Source: Derxia gummosa DSM 723 (GTDB lineage: Bacteria; Pseudomonadota; Gammaproteobacteria; Burkholderiales; Burkholderiaceae_E). Taken from it: 64,000 bases of DNA. The translations under genes were made by a program, and so were the position numbers. How positions within the stretch are numbered: the stretch's first letter is position 1; the number at the start of each line of letters is the position of its first letter. Below the pieces are notes generated by a model. That model saw only the letters and a program-made list of their open reading frames with translations, was not told where the DNA came from and did no database searches. Below are positions 50,754 to 59,645 of the stretch, piece by piece. The DNA lies in NCBI RefSeq assembly GCF_000482785.1, contig NZ_KI519499.1:1-64000 (forward strand). The letters run 5' to 3'.

Positions 50754-51515
50754 ATGAGTCATCTCAAGGAACTGCCCTTTGCCGCGCTCCAGTTCTATGC
50801 GACGGCACCCTATCCGTGCAGCTACCTGCCGGGCCGACAGGCACGTTCCCAGGTCGCGACGCCTTCCCACCTGATCCACGCCGAGACCTATTCCGAACTC
50901 GTGCGCGTGGGATTCCGGCGTTCCGGGCTGTTCACCTACCGCCCTTACTGCGACGGCTGCCGCGAATGCATCCCGGTGCGCATCCCGGTCGAGCAGTACG
51001 CACCCTCCCGGGCTCAGCGCCGTGCGAAGCGCGATCACCAACAGCTCGAAGCGCGCGTCTTGCGATTGGTGTTCGATACCGAGCATTACGACCTGTACGT
51101 GCGCTACCAGAACGCACGTCACGCGGGCGGCGGCATGGACAACGATTCGCGCGATCAGTACGCCCAGTTCCTGCTGCAAAGCAAAGTGAATACTCGGCTG
51201 GTCGAATTCCGCGAGCCCGCAGGCAGCCCCGAGGCCGGTGCGCTGCGCATGGTGAGCATCATCGACGTGCTGAGCGACGGGCTGTCGTCGGTCTACACCT
51301 TCTACGACCCTGATGCGGTGGGCGCCAGCTACGGCACGTACAACATCGTCTGGCAAATCGAACAATGCATGGCGATGCAACTGCCGCATCTCTACCTGGG
51401 CTACTGGATCGCCGGCTCACCCAAGATGGCCTACAAGGCGCGTTTTCGGCCGATGGAAAGCTATGTCAATGGCCGCTGGCAGCCGCTCGCGCTGCCTGAA
51501 GGACTGGCGGGCTAG
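50754..51515 (+). CDS. bpt: Aspartate/glutamate leucyltransferase Bpt
   Basis: Bpt transfers leucine to proteins with N-terminal Asp or Glu. The 253-residue protein has the ATE-family cysteine motif [13 protein letters not shown] (about residues 63-75), with an additional Cys near CSYLPG (about 22-27), and the C-terminal acyltransferase segment [16 protein letters not shown] (about 217-232). The start at 50754 gives the usual [10 protein letters not shown]-terminus. The aat-bpt order places both arms of the bacterial N-degron pathway in one operon. Confidence 0.93.
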   Translation: MSHLKELPFAALQFYATAPYPCSYLPGRQARSQVATPSHLIHAETYSELVRVGFRRSGLFTYRPYCDGCRECIPVRIPVEQYAPSRAQRRAKRDHQQLEARVLRLVFDTEHYDLYVRYQNARHAGGGMDNDSRDQYAQFLLQSKVNTRLVEFREPAGSPEAGALRMVSIIDVLSDGLSSVYTFYDPDAVGASYGTYNIVWQIEQCMAMQLPHLYLGYWIAGSPKMAYKARFRPMESYVNGRWQPLALPEGLAG

Positions 51516-51664
51516 CCGTCATGCCTGCGTGACCCGGCGCCGAGGAGATGTCGGGTGACGGCTCCCGGCTCTCGGCTCCCGGTAAGCAGGATGACGGGCG
51601 GCCAGCGGTGACAGGCCGGCGCTGGCCTACAATCCGCGCCCCGTTCCGCCATCCGATCGCCGTC

Positions 51665-52702
51665 ATGTCGCTTTATTCCCTGGCTCGCCCGCTGCTTTTC
51701 CTGCTCGACCCCGAAAAGGCCCACCACGTCGCCTTCGGCAGTCTCGACACGCTGGAGAAGCTCGGCCTGCCCGGCTGCCTGATGCAGCAGCGCATCGCCG
51801 AGGATGCGCGCGAGGTCATGGGCATCCGTTTTCCCAATCCGGTCGGGCTTGCCGCTGGTCTCGACAAGGACGGCGAGCACATCGACGCGCTATCGCGCAT
51901 GGGCTTCGGCTTCATCGAGGTGGGTACGGTCACGCCCAAGCCCCAGGCCGGCAACGCCCAGCCGCGCCTGTTCCGCCTGCCCGAGGCCAACGCGATCATC
52001 AACCGGATGGGCTTCAACAACGGCGGTGTCGATGCCTTCGTGCGCAACGTGCAGCGCTCGCGCTTCTATCAGCAGGGCGGCGTGCTCGGGCTCAACATCG
52101 GCAAGAACGCCGGCACGCCGATCGAGAAGGCCGCTGACGACTATCTCCATTGCCTGGAGCGCGTGTATCCGTATGCGAGCTATGTCACGGTCAACATCAG
52201 CTCGCCCAACACCAAGAATCTGCGTCAACTCCAGGGCGGTGATGAACTCGATGCCCTGCTCGCCGCGCTGATGGAGCGCCGCGACCGCCTCGCCGACCAG
52301 CACGGCAAGCGCATCCCACTCGCGCTCAAGATCGCCCCCGACCTCGACAGCGAGCAGATCGCCCGTATCGCTGACCTGCTCGTGCAGCACCGCGTCGACG
52401 GCGTGATTGCCACCAACACCACGCTCGCACGCGACGCCGTCAAGGGCCTGCGCCATGCCGACGAAGCGGGCGGCCTGTCGGGCGCGCCGGTCAAGGCCGG
52501 CAGCGACCGCGTGATCGCCGCGCTGCACGCCCGTCTGGGCAACGCGCTACCGATCATCGGCGTGGGCGGCATCTTCGGTGGCCAGGATGCCGCCGACAAG
52601 ATCGCTGCCGGAGCCAGACTCGTGCAGGTCTATACCGGCCTCATCTATCGCGGCCCCGAACTGGTCGCCGACTGCGCACGCGCGCTGCGCACGCGAGTCT
52701 GA
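51665..52702 (+). CDS. pyrD: Quinone-dependent dihydroorotate dehydrogenase
   Basis: PyrD oxidises dihydroorotate to orotate in pyrimidine synthesis, passing electrons to the quinone pool. The 345-residue protein is the class 2 form: an N-terminal membrane-associating helix pair ([17 protein letters not shown], about 5-21) precedes the FMN barrel with [13 protein letters not shown] (about 59-71), [10 protein letters not shown] (about 113-122) and [11 protein letters not shown] (about 178-188). Ser in NISSPNT is the catalytic base of class 2. Although it makes pyrimidines, it lies far from the uracil-catabolism cluster. Confidence 0.95.
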   Translation: MSLYSLARPLLFLLDPEKAHHVAFGSLDTLEKLGLPGCLMQQRIAEDAREVMGIRFPNPVGLAAGLDKDGEHIDALSRMGFGFIEVGTVTPKPQAGNAQPRLFRLPEANAIINRMGFNNGGVDAFVRNVQRSRFYQQGGVLGLNIGKNAGTPIEKAADDYLHCLERVYPYASYVTVNISSPNTKNLRQLQGGDELDALLAALMERRDRLADQHGKRIPLALKIAPDLDSEQIARIADLLVQHRVDGVIATNTTLARDAVKGLRHADEAGGLSGAPVKAGSDRVIAALHARLGNALPIIGVGGIFGGQDAADKIAAGARLVQVYTGLIYRGPELVADCARALRTRV

Positions 52703-52875
52703 TGCAAGAGAACGTAACGCCCGGCGCAAGGCCCGGCGTCACGCCCGCAATCTGAGTCGCACCTACTACTCGGCCGTCGCCGGTCCCTCACGGTGCGCAC
52801 CAGCGGCGATACCTCGTATCGCCGCGGCTCTCGGTCTGGATGGACTGCCGACGGCACTCATCCGTGCAGCGACCC

Positions 52876-53457
52876 ATGACCGAGGATTCCGACAACCGCA
52901 TCTTCTTCGCCCTCTGGCCCGACCAGACCACGCGCGACGCACTCGTCAAGGTGCAGGAGCGCTGGCTGCGGCTCGGCCGGCTGGCCGCCACCAGTCCGCG
53001 CGGCCCGCGCCTGATGCGGCCCGACAGCTTCCATCTCACCCTCGCCTTCGTTGGCCCGGCCGCGCCGGACCATGTCAGGCACTGCTCCGACCTGCTCGCG
53101 CGACTGGTGCGCGAGGCCTCGATCGAGGATGAACACGGTCTCGACTGCGTGCTTGACCGGCCGATCAATTTCGGAAACGCGGCCACCATCGCCGCCGCCG
53201 ACACGCCGCCCGCGTTAATTGGCCTAAGAGAATTCCTTAGCAATAACTTGCACTTACTTTCGATTGAATTCGATAGCAAGCCCTTCCATCCTCACGTCAC
53301 GCTGGTGCGCAATGCAAGGCGTCCGGCACATCCGGTTCGCAATCAGGCCAGCGATGACAAGGTGGTGTTCAAACCGCGCGCAATCGGCCTTTACGCCGCA
53401 TCCGGCGAAGGCGGACTGCGCCGTTACGAGGCAATCGCTGAATTTCCATTGAGTTGA
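52876..53457 (+). CDS. thpR: RNA 2',3'-cyclic phosphodiesterase (2H family, ThpR)
   Basis: This 193-residue 2H phosphoesterase has both HxTx motifs: FHLTLAFVG (about residues 53-61) and HPHVTLVRNA (about 137-146). The family opens 2',3'-cyclic phosphates on RNA. The start at 52876 puts MTEDSDNRIFFALWP at the N-terminus, matching relatives. Around 53210-53290 the base composition drops clearly below the neighbours, and the encoded stretch is rich in Leu, Asn and Ile. This may be a local exchange or relaxed codon use. Confidence 0.9.
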   Translation: MTEDSDNRIFFALWPDQTTRDALVKVQERWLRLGRLAATSPRGPRLMRPDSFHLTLAFVGPAAPDHVRHCSDLLARLVREASIEDEHGLDCVLDRPINFGNAATIAAADTPPALIGLREFLSNNLHLLSIEFDSKPFHPHVTLVRNARRPAHPVRNQASDDKVVFKPRAIGLYAASGEGGLRRYEAIAEFPLS

Positions 53458-53668
53458 TTCGACTTTCAGGGCATCCAGGAACTGGGGCAGCTTTTCATAT
53501 TGCGCATTTCGCAATGCGCCAGCACGATTGGCGCTGAAGGGCCTTTCCGGAACCCGAAAAGTGGACCGGATAACGGCCGAATATCGCCGCTGAGCGGAAG
53601 AGATGGGAGCACTAGAATCGGTTACCTAAACTCCTACGTCGCCTAGGTGCGCTTTTGAGGTCAAACCA

Positions 53669-54517
53669 ATGAATATTCCGTCCAGCCCGATTCCGGAGGA
53701 AAAAGCTCCGGCCGCAGCACCCAAGGGCAAAGAGCGCAACTCCATCACCTCCGTGCAGGTCATCGAACGGATGATGCGTCTGCTTGACGCACTCGCAGGA
53801 CAGCCGGATCCGGCCAGCCTGAAGCAGCTTTCCGCCGAAACCGGACTGCATCCCTCGACCGCGCACCGCCTTCTCAACGACATGGTTGCCTGCCGCTTCG
53901 TCGACCGCGTCGAGCCCGGCATGTACAAGCTGGGCATGCGCCTGCTGGAGTTGGGCAATCTGGTGAAAGCCCGGTTGTCGGTGCGTGAAGCCGCGCTGCC
54001 GCATATGCGGCGCCTGCATTACCGCACCGGCCAGACCGTCAACCTGTCGGTACGCCAGAGCGACGAGATCGTCTATATCGAGCGCGCCTATGCCGAACGC
54101 AGCGGCATGCAGGTGGTGCGCGCCATCGGCGGTCGTGCCCCGCTGCACCTCACCTCGGTCGGCAAGCTCTTCCTATCGGTGGATGACCCGAAGAACGTGC
54201 GCAATTACGCGATGCGTACCGGCCTGACCGGTACCACCGTCAACAGCATCACCGATCTCACCAAGCTCGAACGCGAACTCGCCCATACCCGCAGCCGCGG
54301 CTATTCCCGCGACAACGAGGAACTCGAGCTTGGCGTGCGCTGCATTGCGGCGGGCATTCGAGACGATCAGGGCAAGCTGGTCGCGGGCCTGTCGATTTCG
54401 GCCCCGGCCGATCGCCTTCAGGAGGACTGGGTGCAATTGCTGACCAGCACGGCGGAAGAAATCTCCAAGGCACTCGGCTATACACCGAGCCACGACGGAT
54501 CGCAGCAGGCCGCCTGA
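53669..54517 (+). CDS. IclR-family transcriptional regulator
   Basis: The 282-residue protein has an N-terminal winged helix (about residues 27-90, TSVQVIERMMRLLDALAG and LHPSTAHRLLNDMVA) and a C-terminal IclR effector domain (about 105-270), with GCIAAGIRDDQGKLVAGLSIS-like segments. GAGG lies about 9 bp before the ATG. IclR proteins usually control adjacent catabolic genes, but here the neighbours are a nucleic-acid phosphodiesterase and a cell-wall peptidase, so its target is probably elsewhere. The effector is unknown. Confidence 0.9.
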   Translation: MNIPSSPIPEEKAPAAAPKGKERNSITSVQVIERMMRLLDALAGQPDPASLKQLSAETGLHPSTAHRLLNDMVACRFVDRVEPGMYKLGMRLLELGNLVKARLSVREAALPHMRRLHYRTGQTVNLSVRQSDEIVYIERAYAERSGMQVVRAIGGRAPLHLTSVGKLFLSVDDPKNVRNYAMRTGLTGTTVNSITDLTKLERELAHTRSRGYSRDNEELELGVRCIAAGIRDDQGKLVAGLSISAPADRLQEDWVQLLTSTAEEISKALGYTPSHDGSQQAA

Positions 54518-54587
54518 TTCCGACTTCCCTCGTTCAGGTACGGCAATACGGAGATTTCGACCGGCCTTCATGCTCCGGGGCGACAGC

Positions 54588-54632
54588 AAAAAAAACGGGA
54601 GCGCAATGCCTTGTTGGCACTGCGCTCCCGTT
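54588..54632 (-). terminator. Rho-independent terminator of the endopeptidase gene
   Basis: On the minus strand a 17-bp stem with one mismatch (ACGGGAGCGCAGTGCC / GGCATTGCGCTCCCGT) and loop AACAA is followed by eight T. It lies 41 bp after the stop at 54673. Confidence 0.93.
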
Positions 54633-54672
54633 GCATTTACGGCCGCCGCAATGCGGCGTTTGATTGGATGCG

Positions 54673-55782
54673 TCAGCCCGGACGCGCCACCGTGGCACGC
54701 GGCGCCGCCGGTGCGGGTGTCTCGGCCACGGCCGGATGACGCACCAGCCAGTCACGGATGCGGCCCGCGTCACCGAAGCGCGAATACTTGCCTTGGGCAT
54801 CGAGCAGCACCATCACGACCGGACGAGCGTCAATGGTGGCCTGCATGACGAGGCACTGGCCAGCCTCGGAGATGTAGCCGGTCTTCTGCACACCGATGCT
54901 CCAGTCCGGACGATCGACCAGACGGTTGGTGTTGTGGAACTCGATCGTGCGCTTGCCATCAGTGATCGCATGCGTGGGGCTGGTCGTGAAATCGCGGATG
55001 AGTGGCACGCGATAGGCAGCCATGACCATGCGCGACAGATCACGCGCACTCGACTGGTTGCTGCTCGACAGACCAGTGGGCTCGACGAAATGCGTGTCAT
55101 GCATGCCGAGCAGCTGCGCCTTGGCATTCATCGCCGCGACGAAGGCCGGCAGCCCCCCGGGATAGTGGCGACCGAGCGCGGAAGCCGCGCGGTTCTCCGA
55201 AGCCATCAGGGCCAGATGCAGCGCGTCCTCGCGCGTCATGCGGGTGCCGGGGCGCAGGCGCGAGCTGGTGTGCTTGTTGGTGTCGATGTCGTCGGTCGTG
55301 ATCTCGATTTCCTCGTCGAGCGGCAGGCGGGCATCGGTCACGACCAGGGCGGTCATGAGCTTGCTGATCGACGCGATGGGCAGCACGGCGTCGGCGTTCT
55401 TCTCGAACAGCGGCGTGCCGGTGGCCTGATCGACGACGAGCGCGACGCTGGACTTGAGATCGAGCGGATTGTCGGCCTGATGCAGGCCAAGCACGCGGCC
55501 CTGCGACAGCACTGCGGGCGGTTGATAGGCGGCGCGCTGGATGCGGGCGACCTGGGCGGTATTGCTTCGGGAGCTGCCAGGGATCGCGACACGACGATCC
55601 TGCTTGCGGGCCGGGCGGACCGAGGTCCTGACCCTTTCGACGGCGGCTTTCGCCTTGGAAACCTTGCTGGTCGTGGTTCGCGAATCGGCCGTGGCGGCCT
55701 GCGCTTCTCCCGACATGTAGCCAAGCACCATGATCAGACAGAGAAGCCAGATCAGCATGGCTAGCGATATGCGCATTTGCAT
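54673..55782 (-). CDS. pbpG: D-alanyl-D-alanine endopeptidase (PBP7 type)
   Basis: The 369-residue penicillin-binding protein has a signal peptide (ISLAMLIWLLCLIMVLGYMSGEAQA, about 5-29). A basic Ser/Arg-rich linker (about 30-90) and an S11 peptidase domain follow. Active-site motifs are SISK (138-141), SEN (195-197) and KTG (300-302). It would cleave D-Ala-mDAP cross-links in peptidoglycan in the periplasm. GGAGA about 8 bp upstream favours the ATG at 55782. The Pro/Ala-rich C-terminal tail looks disordered. A strong terminator follows. Confidence 0.92.
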   Translation of the reverse strand: MQMRISLAMLIWLLCLIMVLGYMSGEAQAATADSRTTTSKVSKAKAAVERVRTSVRPARKQDRRVAIPGSSRSNTAQVARIQRAAYQPPAVLSQGRVLGLHQADNPLDLKSSVALVVDQATGTPLFEKNADAVLPIASISKLMTALVVTDARLPLDEEIEITTDDIDTNKHTSSRLRPGTRMTREDALHLALMASENRAASALGRHYPGGLPAFVAAMNAKAQLLGMHDTHFVEPTGLSSSNQSSARDLSRMVMAAYRVPLIRDFTTSPTHAITDGKRTIEFHNTNRLVDRPDWSIGVQKTGYISEAGQCLVMQATIDARPVVMVLLDAQGKYSRFGDAGRIRDWLVRHPAVAETPAPAAPRATVARPG

Positions 55783-55911
55783 GAATGAATCTCCGAATTC
55801 GGTGCCGTGTGAATCCTGAATCACGGGCGGCGGGAGTTTATCACCGAATAAAAAGTGCCATCGCGAGAAGCACTTAGCGCACTAACCTCAAGTTGAATGC
55901 CATTTGCCCGG

Positions 55912-56436
55912 CTATTTCGCACTTGGCCGGGATCCATTTACGGCAGGCAGGCGGCGATGCATGAGGAGAATCGCGCCGAAAGTTGCGCCGACACCCGCAT
56001 GGGCGAGGCCGATGGCACCTCGCAGGTCTTCGGGCGCGGCGTAGTACAGAACCCAGGCCGAGCCGATGGCAAGCGACCAGCCCGCAAACAGCAGAACCGC
56101 GCTCATGCGGCGGCGCCCGCCGCGCCAGCCGCGCGGAACGTGCAGCGGCAGGAAGCTGCCGAGCGCGACCAGGGCGGCAAATCCAGCCAAGCCATGGAGC
56201 TTCATGAGCCAGGGTTCTGCGGGATGCGGCAAGCCTTCCTCGGTGCCGCCACCGATGCTGTAGTGCAGCGCGATCCAGCCGAGGCCGCTGGCAAGCAACA
56301 ACAGCAGTGGCCAATCGAGCAGGCGACGCTGCCAGCGTGGCACGGGATTGGTGCGGACCGGACGCGGAGCGTGACCCGGCAAGTGATGCCCCGCGTGCGA
56401 CGCGGCGGGATGGCGATGGGGATTGCTGCGATGCAT
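55912..56436 (-). CDS. Four-helix membrane protein with intramembrane histidines, unknown
   Basis: This 174-residue protein begins with a His/Pro-rich cytoplasmic-looking tail (residues 1-35). Four hydrophobic helices follow (about 39-58, 77-99, 111-131 and 141-160). Histidines fall at the helix ends: H58, H81 and H99 on helices 1 and 2, and H146 and H160 on helix 4. Such paired histidines in a four-helix bundle are what a b-type haem protein would need. I do not recognise a named family with confidence. It is the last gene of the peroxidase-porin-FMN-ApbE operon, 33 bp after apbE, so it could pass electrons to the periplasmic flavoprotein. Confidence 0.75.
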   Translation of the reverse strand: MHRSNPHRHPAASHAGHHLPGHAPRPVRTNPVPRWQRRLLDWPLLLLLASGLGWIALHYSIGGGTEEGLPHPAEPWLMKLHGLAGFAALVALGSFLPLHVPRGWRGGRRRMSAVLLFAGWSLAIGSAWVLYYAAPEDLRGAIGLAHAGVGATFGAILLMHRRLPAVNGSRPSAK

Positions 56437-56469
56437 GGCGCGCGACTCTAGCAGCGCGCGCAGTGCCGT

Positions 56470-57609
56470 TCAGTCGTCGAGTGGCGGGATGAAGACGATG
56501 GGATCGGCGGGCGTGACGACGCAGCCGGTCGCGCCGTGCCGCGCGAGCAGGCCTGCCGCCGCCGGGCCGAGCAACGCCAGCGGCTTGGTGAGTGCATCAG
56601 CAAGAGCGCAGCGCGGCGCGATCACGGTGACGGGGCCGCGCAGGAAGTCGGAATTGCCCGCCGGACGATGCAGCGCGTCGCCCTTGCCGGCCGAGAAGCC
56701 GCTTTCCAGATACTGCGACGTGGCCACCGCGCCCCGCGCGAGCAGGCCGATCGGACGCAGCAACGGGCCGCCCGGGGTCAGCTCGCGCAGCTTGATCTCG
56801 TGCTCAAAGGCGCCGAACACACGCAGATCGCCGCCCGCCTCGACCCAGCCGTCGCGCAAGCCGTGCGCGCGCAGCGTGGCGACCGCCACATCCACCGCGA
56901 AACCCTTGGCAATGCCGCCCGCGTCGAAGCGCGCGCCCGCCACCGTCAGCACCAGCCGCGCCGGTCCGACGATGCGATAGCCCGCCGCGCCGCCCGCACT
57001 GCCAAGCGCGATGTCGAACAGGCCGGCGCTGTCGAGGCGCAGCCGGTCGGCCAGGCGCAGCAGGCGTACCGTCCAGGGATCGCAGTCGATCGGCTCGCCG
57101 AGCGGGGCGGCGGCAAGCCGGCGCAGGTCGCTCGCCGGATCGTGGGCGGACATCACGCGCTGCACGCGTGCGATCGCGGCGAAGGCGGCTTCGACGGCGG
57201 CAGCCGGCGCGTCGATGGCAACGACCGTTGCGGCCCGCCCGGCGGGTGCATCACCGGCGGCGGCAACCACGGCCGCGACCGGGTCCACGCTGGCCTCCTC
57301 CTGCTCCACCCTGGCCGGCACATTGCGAAAAGCCCCTGGCCGTTCCGAAAGGCGGGGAATGGCCCGCCAATCCCCGGGACGGACGACCACGCCGATCTCG
57401 ACCCGAGTGCCGAGCAGCGGTCGGGCGCGGCGGAAGAGGCCCTGAGCGCCCGCGCCAGGCCCGCCGGACACCACGTCAACGGGTGTTCCGGCGCTGGCCG
57501 GTCCTTCGGCCGGTGCCGCCGACGCGTCGTGCCCGGCGCCTGGCGTATCAGCTGACCCAGCCACCTTCGCGCGCGAGCTGCATGAGCGTGACGATGCGGC
57601 GCACGCCAT
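56470..57609 (-). CDS. apbE: FAD:protein FMN transferase ApbE
   Basis: ApbE attaches FMN covalently to Thr of target proteins. The domain is recognisable from RARPLLGTRVEIGVVV (about residues 61-76), then VMSAHDPASDLRRL (152-165), DAGGIAKGFAVD (229-240), the VEAGGDLRVFG stretch, and a C-terminal ALADALTKPLALLG. An insertion of about 50 residues (77-127) separates the first strand from the rest, which is unusual. The first 55 residues are Ala/Gly/Pro-rich, with no clear signal peptide. The start is uncertain: the ATG at 57609 overlaps the upstream gene by 62 bp, and a GTG at 57564 is an alternative. Its likely substrate is the adjacent FMN-binding protein. Confidence 0.88.
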   Translation of the reverse strand: MACAASSRSCSSRAKVAGSADTPGAGHDASAAPAEGPASAGTPVDVVSGGPGAGAQGLFRRARPLLGTRVEIGVVVRPGDWRAIPRLSERPGAFRNVPARVEQEEASVDPVAAVVAAAGDAPAGRAATVVAIDAPAAAVEAAFAAIARVQRVMSAHDPASDLRRLAAAPLGEPIDCDPWTVRLLRLADRLRLDSAGLFDIALGSAGGAAGYRIVGPARLVLTVAGARFDAGGIAKGFAVDVAVATLRAHGLRDGWVEAGGDLRVFGAFEHEIKLRELTPGGPLLRPIGLLARGAVATSQYLESGFSAGKGDALHRPAGNSDFLRGPVTVIAPRCALADALTKPLALLGPAAAGLLARHGATGCVVTPADPIVFIPPLDD

Positions 57610-58186
57610 CGGTCAGATGGGTGCACGACAGCGTGGCGCCGCTGATGTTGGCGATGTCATCGCCGACCTTGAGCGCGGCGTCGCCGGTCTTGCCCGCGAA
57701 CTGCCTGCGCCAGGCCGGCAAGCGCACCTCGCCGCCATGGCTCTCGCGGTAGCTGAGGATCTCGATCTGGCGCACCGCGCCGTCGGTGCCGAGCGCGACG
57801 GCGTAGGTGATCAGCTCGAACTTGCCGACCACGTTGTCGAACACCAGCCAGCCGAGCGGCGCGCCGCCCTTCTTCGCCTGGAGCACGGTCCAGCGGGCGG
57901 TGCGCGCCGGCAGACCGGCTTTCTTCTCGATCTGGGCCATGCGCGCCGGATCGAGTGCCACGGTGTGCTGCTCGAAGCTGTCGGCATCGGGAAAGAGCTG
58001 CTTCTGCGCCTGCTCGGGCGTGAGGTAGTCGACGGCGAAGGCGCTGGCGGGCAGCAGGCTGGCCGCGGCGAGGACGGCCGGCGCGAGCGCCGTGCCAGCC
58101 GGCAGCGACGCGCCGCCACCGAGCATGGCCGGCAGGCTCGCGGCAGCCGGCAGCACGCCGGCCAGAGTGGCGGGACGGAACTTCAT
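57548..58186 (-). CDS. Periplasmic FMN-binding domain protein (flavinylation target)
   Basis: The 212-residue protein has a long hydrophobic N-terminus (residues 5-51) ending in ASAFA, a probable signal peptide or anchor. An FMN-binding domain follows. The ApbE modification motif is SGATLS at 182-187, with Thr185 the expected FMN attachment site, as in NqrC and RnfG. The GGEVRLPAWRRQFAGK stretch (151-166) fits the family too. Direct adjacency to apbE strongly supports covalent flavinylation. It would shuttle electrons on the periplasmic side, between the membrane protein at 55912 and the haem protein or other acceptors. Confidence 0.9.
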   Translation of the reverse strand: MKFRPATLAGVLPAAASLPAMLGGGASLPAGTALAPAVLAAASLLPASAFAVDYLTPEQAQKQLFPDADSFEQHTVALDPARMAQIEKKAGLPARTARWTVLQAKKGGAPLGWLVFDNVVGKFELITYAVALGTDGAVRQIEILSYRESHGGEVRLPAWRRQFAGKTGDAALKVGDDIANISGATLSCTHLTDGVRRIVTLMQLAREGGWVS

Positions 58187-58197
58187 GCGCCCGTCCC

Positions 58198-59598
58198 TCA
58201 GAAGGCCCAGCCGACGCCGAGATCGATGCGGTTGTTGGCCGTGGTCTCCTTGAACCATTGCATGTCGGCCTTGAGCACGACGCTGCGGCTCAGGCCGTAG
58301 TTGGCGCCGACGGTAATGACGCGCTCGTTAGGCAGGCGCGCCGGCGTCACGCCGGCGCCGAGCCAGGCGTAGTCCTTGCCGGTGTTGTAGCGCTCGACGC
58401 GCACGAAGGGCGACAGGTACTGGCCGCCCGATTCCCACACGCGATTGGCAGCCTGGAGATAGCCGCCGTCGAAGCGCGCCGGGATCAGCGCCACGCCACC
58501 CACCAGCGGCGCGTTGAGCGCGGCGGTGTTGCTGATGCGGCCCGCCGCGTACAGCGCCGCGAAATCCCAGGCGCCGGGCTGCCAGCGCGCATGCGTCTCC
58601 CACAACGTGACGCGGGCGCGCGGCGTGTCGACCGCCCCCTGGCTCGCGCCGCCGGTGAAGAAGCCGCCGCCCAGGTGCAGACCCGGCACGCCGCGCCAGT
58701 TGACCGCGCCGAACACCGACATGTCGCGCGACTTGGCGAGCTGGCCTTCCTGATGGATGGCACCGAGCGGCCCCTCGACCACGCCTTCGTCGGAGGTCGC
58801 GTCCCACTTGCCGATGTCGAATCCGGTCGACACGCCGCCCTGGAGCGTGAGGCCGTTGTCGAGCGTGGCCACGGCCTGCGCGCCGGCCTCGCGCCAGGTG
58901 GTCGGGATGATCGCGGTCTCGACGAAGTTGCGTTCGACGCCGTAGTAGGTGGTCGGCTCGTGGCGCTCGTTGAGCAGGCCGAGCGGGATCAGGAACAGGC
59001 CAGCGCGGCCCGCGACGGTGTCGTTGAACTGGTGCTCGATGTAGGCCTGCTCGACAGCCGCCTCGCCCTGATCGTCGGCCGAGGTGACGGCATGCTCCCA
59101 TTCGAGTTCGACGACGGCCTTGGTCTTCGGATCGAAGCGGTGCTCGTAGCCGAGCACGACGCGGCGCACATCGGTCTGGCTGCGCGCGCTGTCGTTGCGG
59201 TAGCGGTTGTAGTTGATCTCGCCATAGCTCGTGAGACGGCTGCCTTCCTCGGCGACCGCCATCCCGGACGACGCGGCCGGCATCGCGGCGACCTCGGCGC
59301 CATTCATGACGGCGGGCGCGCCGTTCATGAGTCCGTTCGAGGCCGGCGCGCTGGCCACCGGCGCCGGGCCATTCACCACGGGCGCCGGACCGTTCACGAC
59401 GGCCGTGCCCGTGCCGGCGGCGGGTGTCGCGGCCTTGAGCTTCGCCATCTCGGCCTTGACGGCTTCGAGCTCGCCGGCGAGCTGTTCGATGCGGCGCATG
59501 AGCGCGGCTTCGTCGGCGCGGGCGGCGACGGGCGCGAGCGTGAAGGCGGCGGCAAGCGCCAGCGCGATCGGCGAGGCGGGGCGGAATCGGGTCTGCAT
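58198..59598 (-). CDS. Porin-like outer-membrane beta-barrel protein
   Basis: The 466-residue protein has a signal peptide (residues 1-28, ending AARA) and a short coiled coil (EAALMRRIEQLAGELEAVKA, about 30-49). A repetitive Asn/Gly/Pro/Ala linker with VVNGPAPVVNGPAPV (about 68-82) follows. The remainder is a predicted barrel with alternating strands, starting near LTSYGEINYNRY and ending in WAF, with the terminal Phe typical of outer-membrane proteins. The start at 59598 is set by AGGA and the signal peptide; an ATG at 59649 overlapping the upstream stop is an alternative. It may be a specific channel serving the redox operon. Confidence 0.85.
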   Translation of the reverse strand: MQTRFRPASPIALALAAAFTLAPVAARADEAALMRRIEQLAGELEAVKAEMAKLKAATPAAGTGTAVVNGPAPVVNGPAPVASAPASNGLMNGAPAVMNGAEVAAMPAASSGMAVAEEGSRLTSYGEINYNRYRNDSARSQTDVRRVVLGYEHRFDPKTKAVVELEWEHAVTSADDQGEAAVEQAYIEHQFNDTVAGRAGLFLIPLGLLNERHEPTTYYGVERNFVETAIIPTTWREAGAQAVATLDNGLTLQGGVSTGFDIGKWDATSDEGVVEGPLGAIHQEGQLAKSRDMSVFGAVNWRGVPGLHLGGGFFTGGASQGAVDTPRARVTLWETHARWQPGAWDFAALYAAGRISNTAALNAPLVGGVALIPARFDGGYLQAANRVWESGGQYLSPFVRVERYNTGKDYAWLGAGVTPARLPNERVITVGANYGLSRSVVLKADMQWFKETTANNRIDLGVGWAF

Positions 59599-59645
59599 GG
59601 CGGTCCTGCGGTTGTCGGGTTTGGAATGGGAGGGAATGGTGCGGC

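Noticed and set aside
53458-53668. Small adjacent hairpins (ATTGCG...CGCAAT, GCGCC...GGCGC) as a terminator or regulator site
   Set aside because: Stems are short, no T-run follows, and they could be chance in this sequence.
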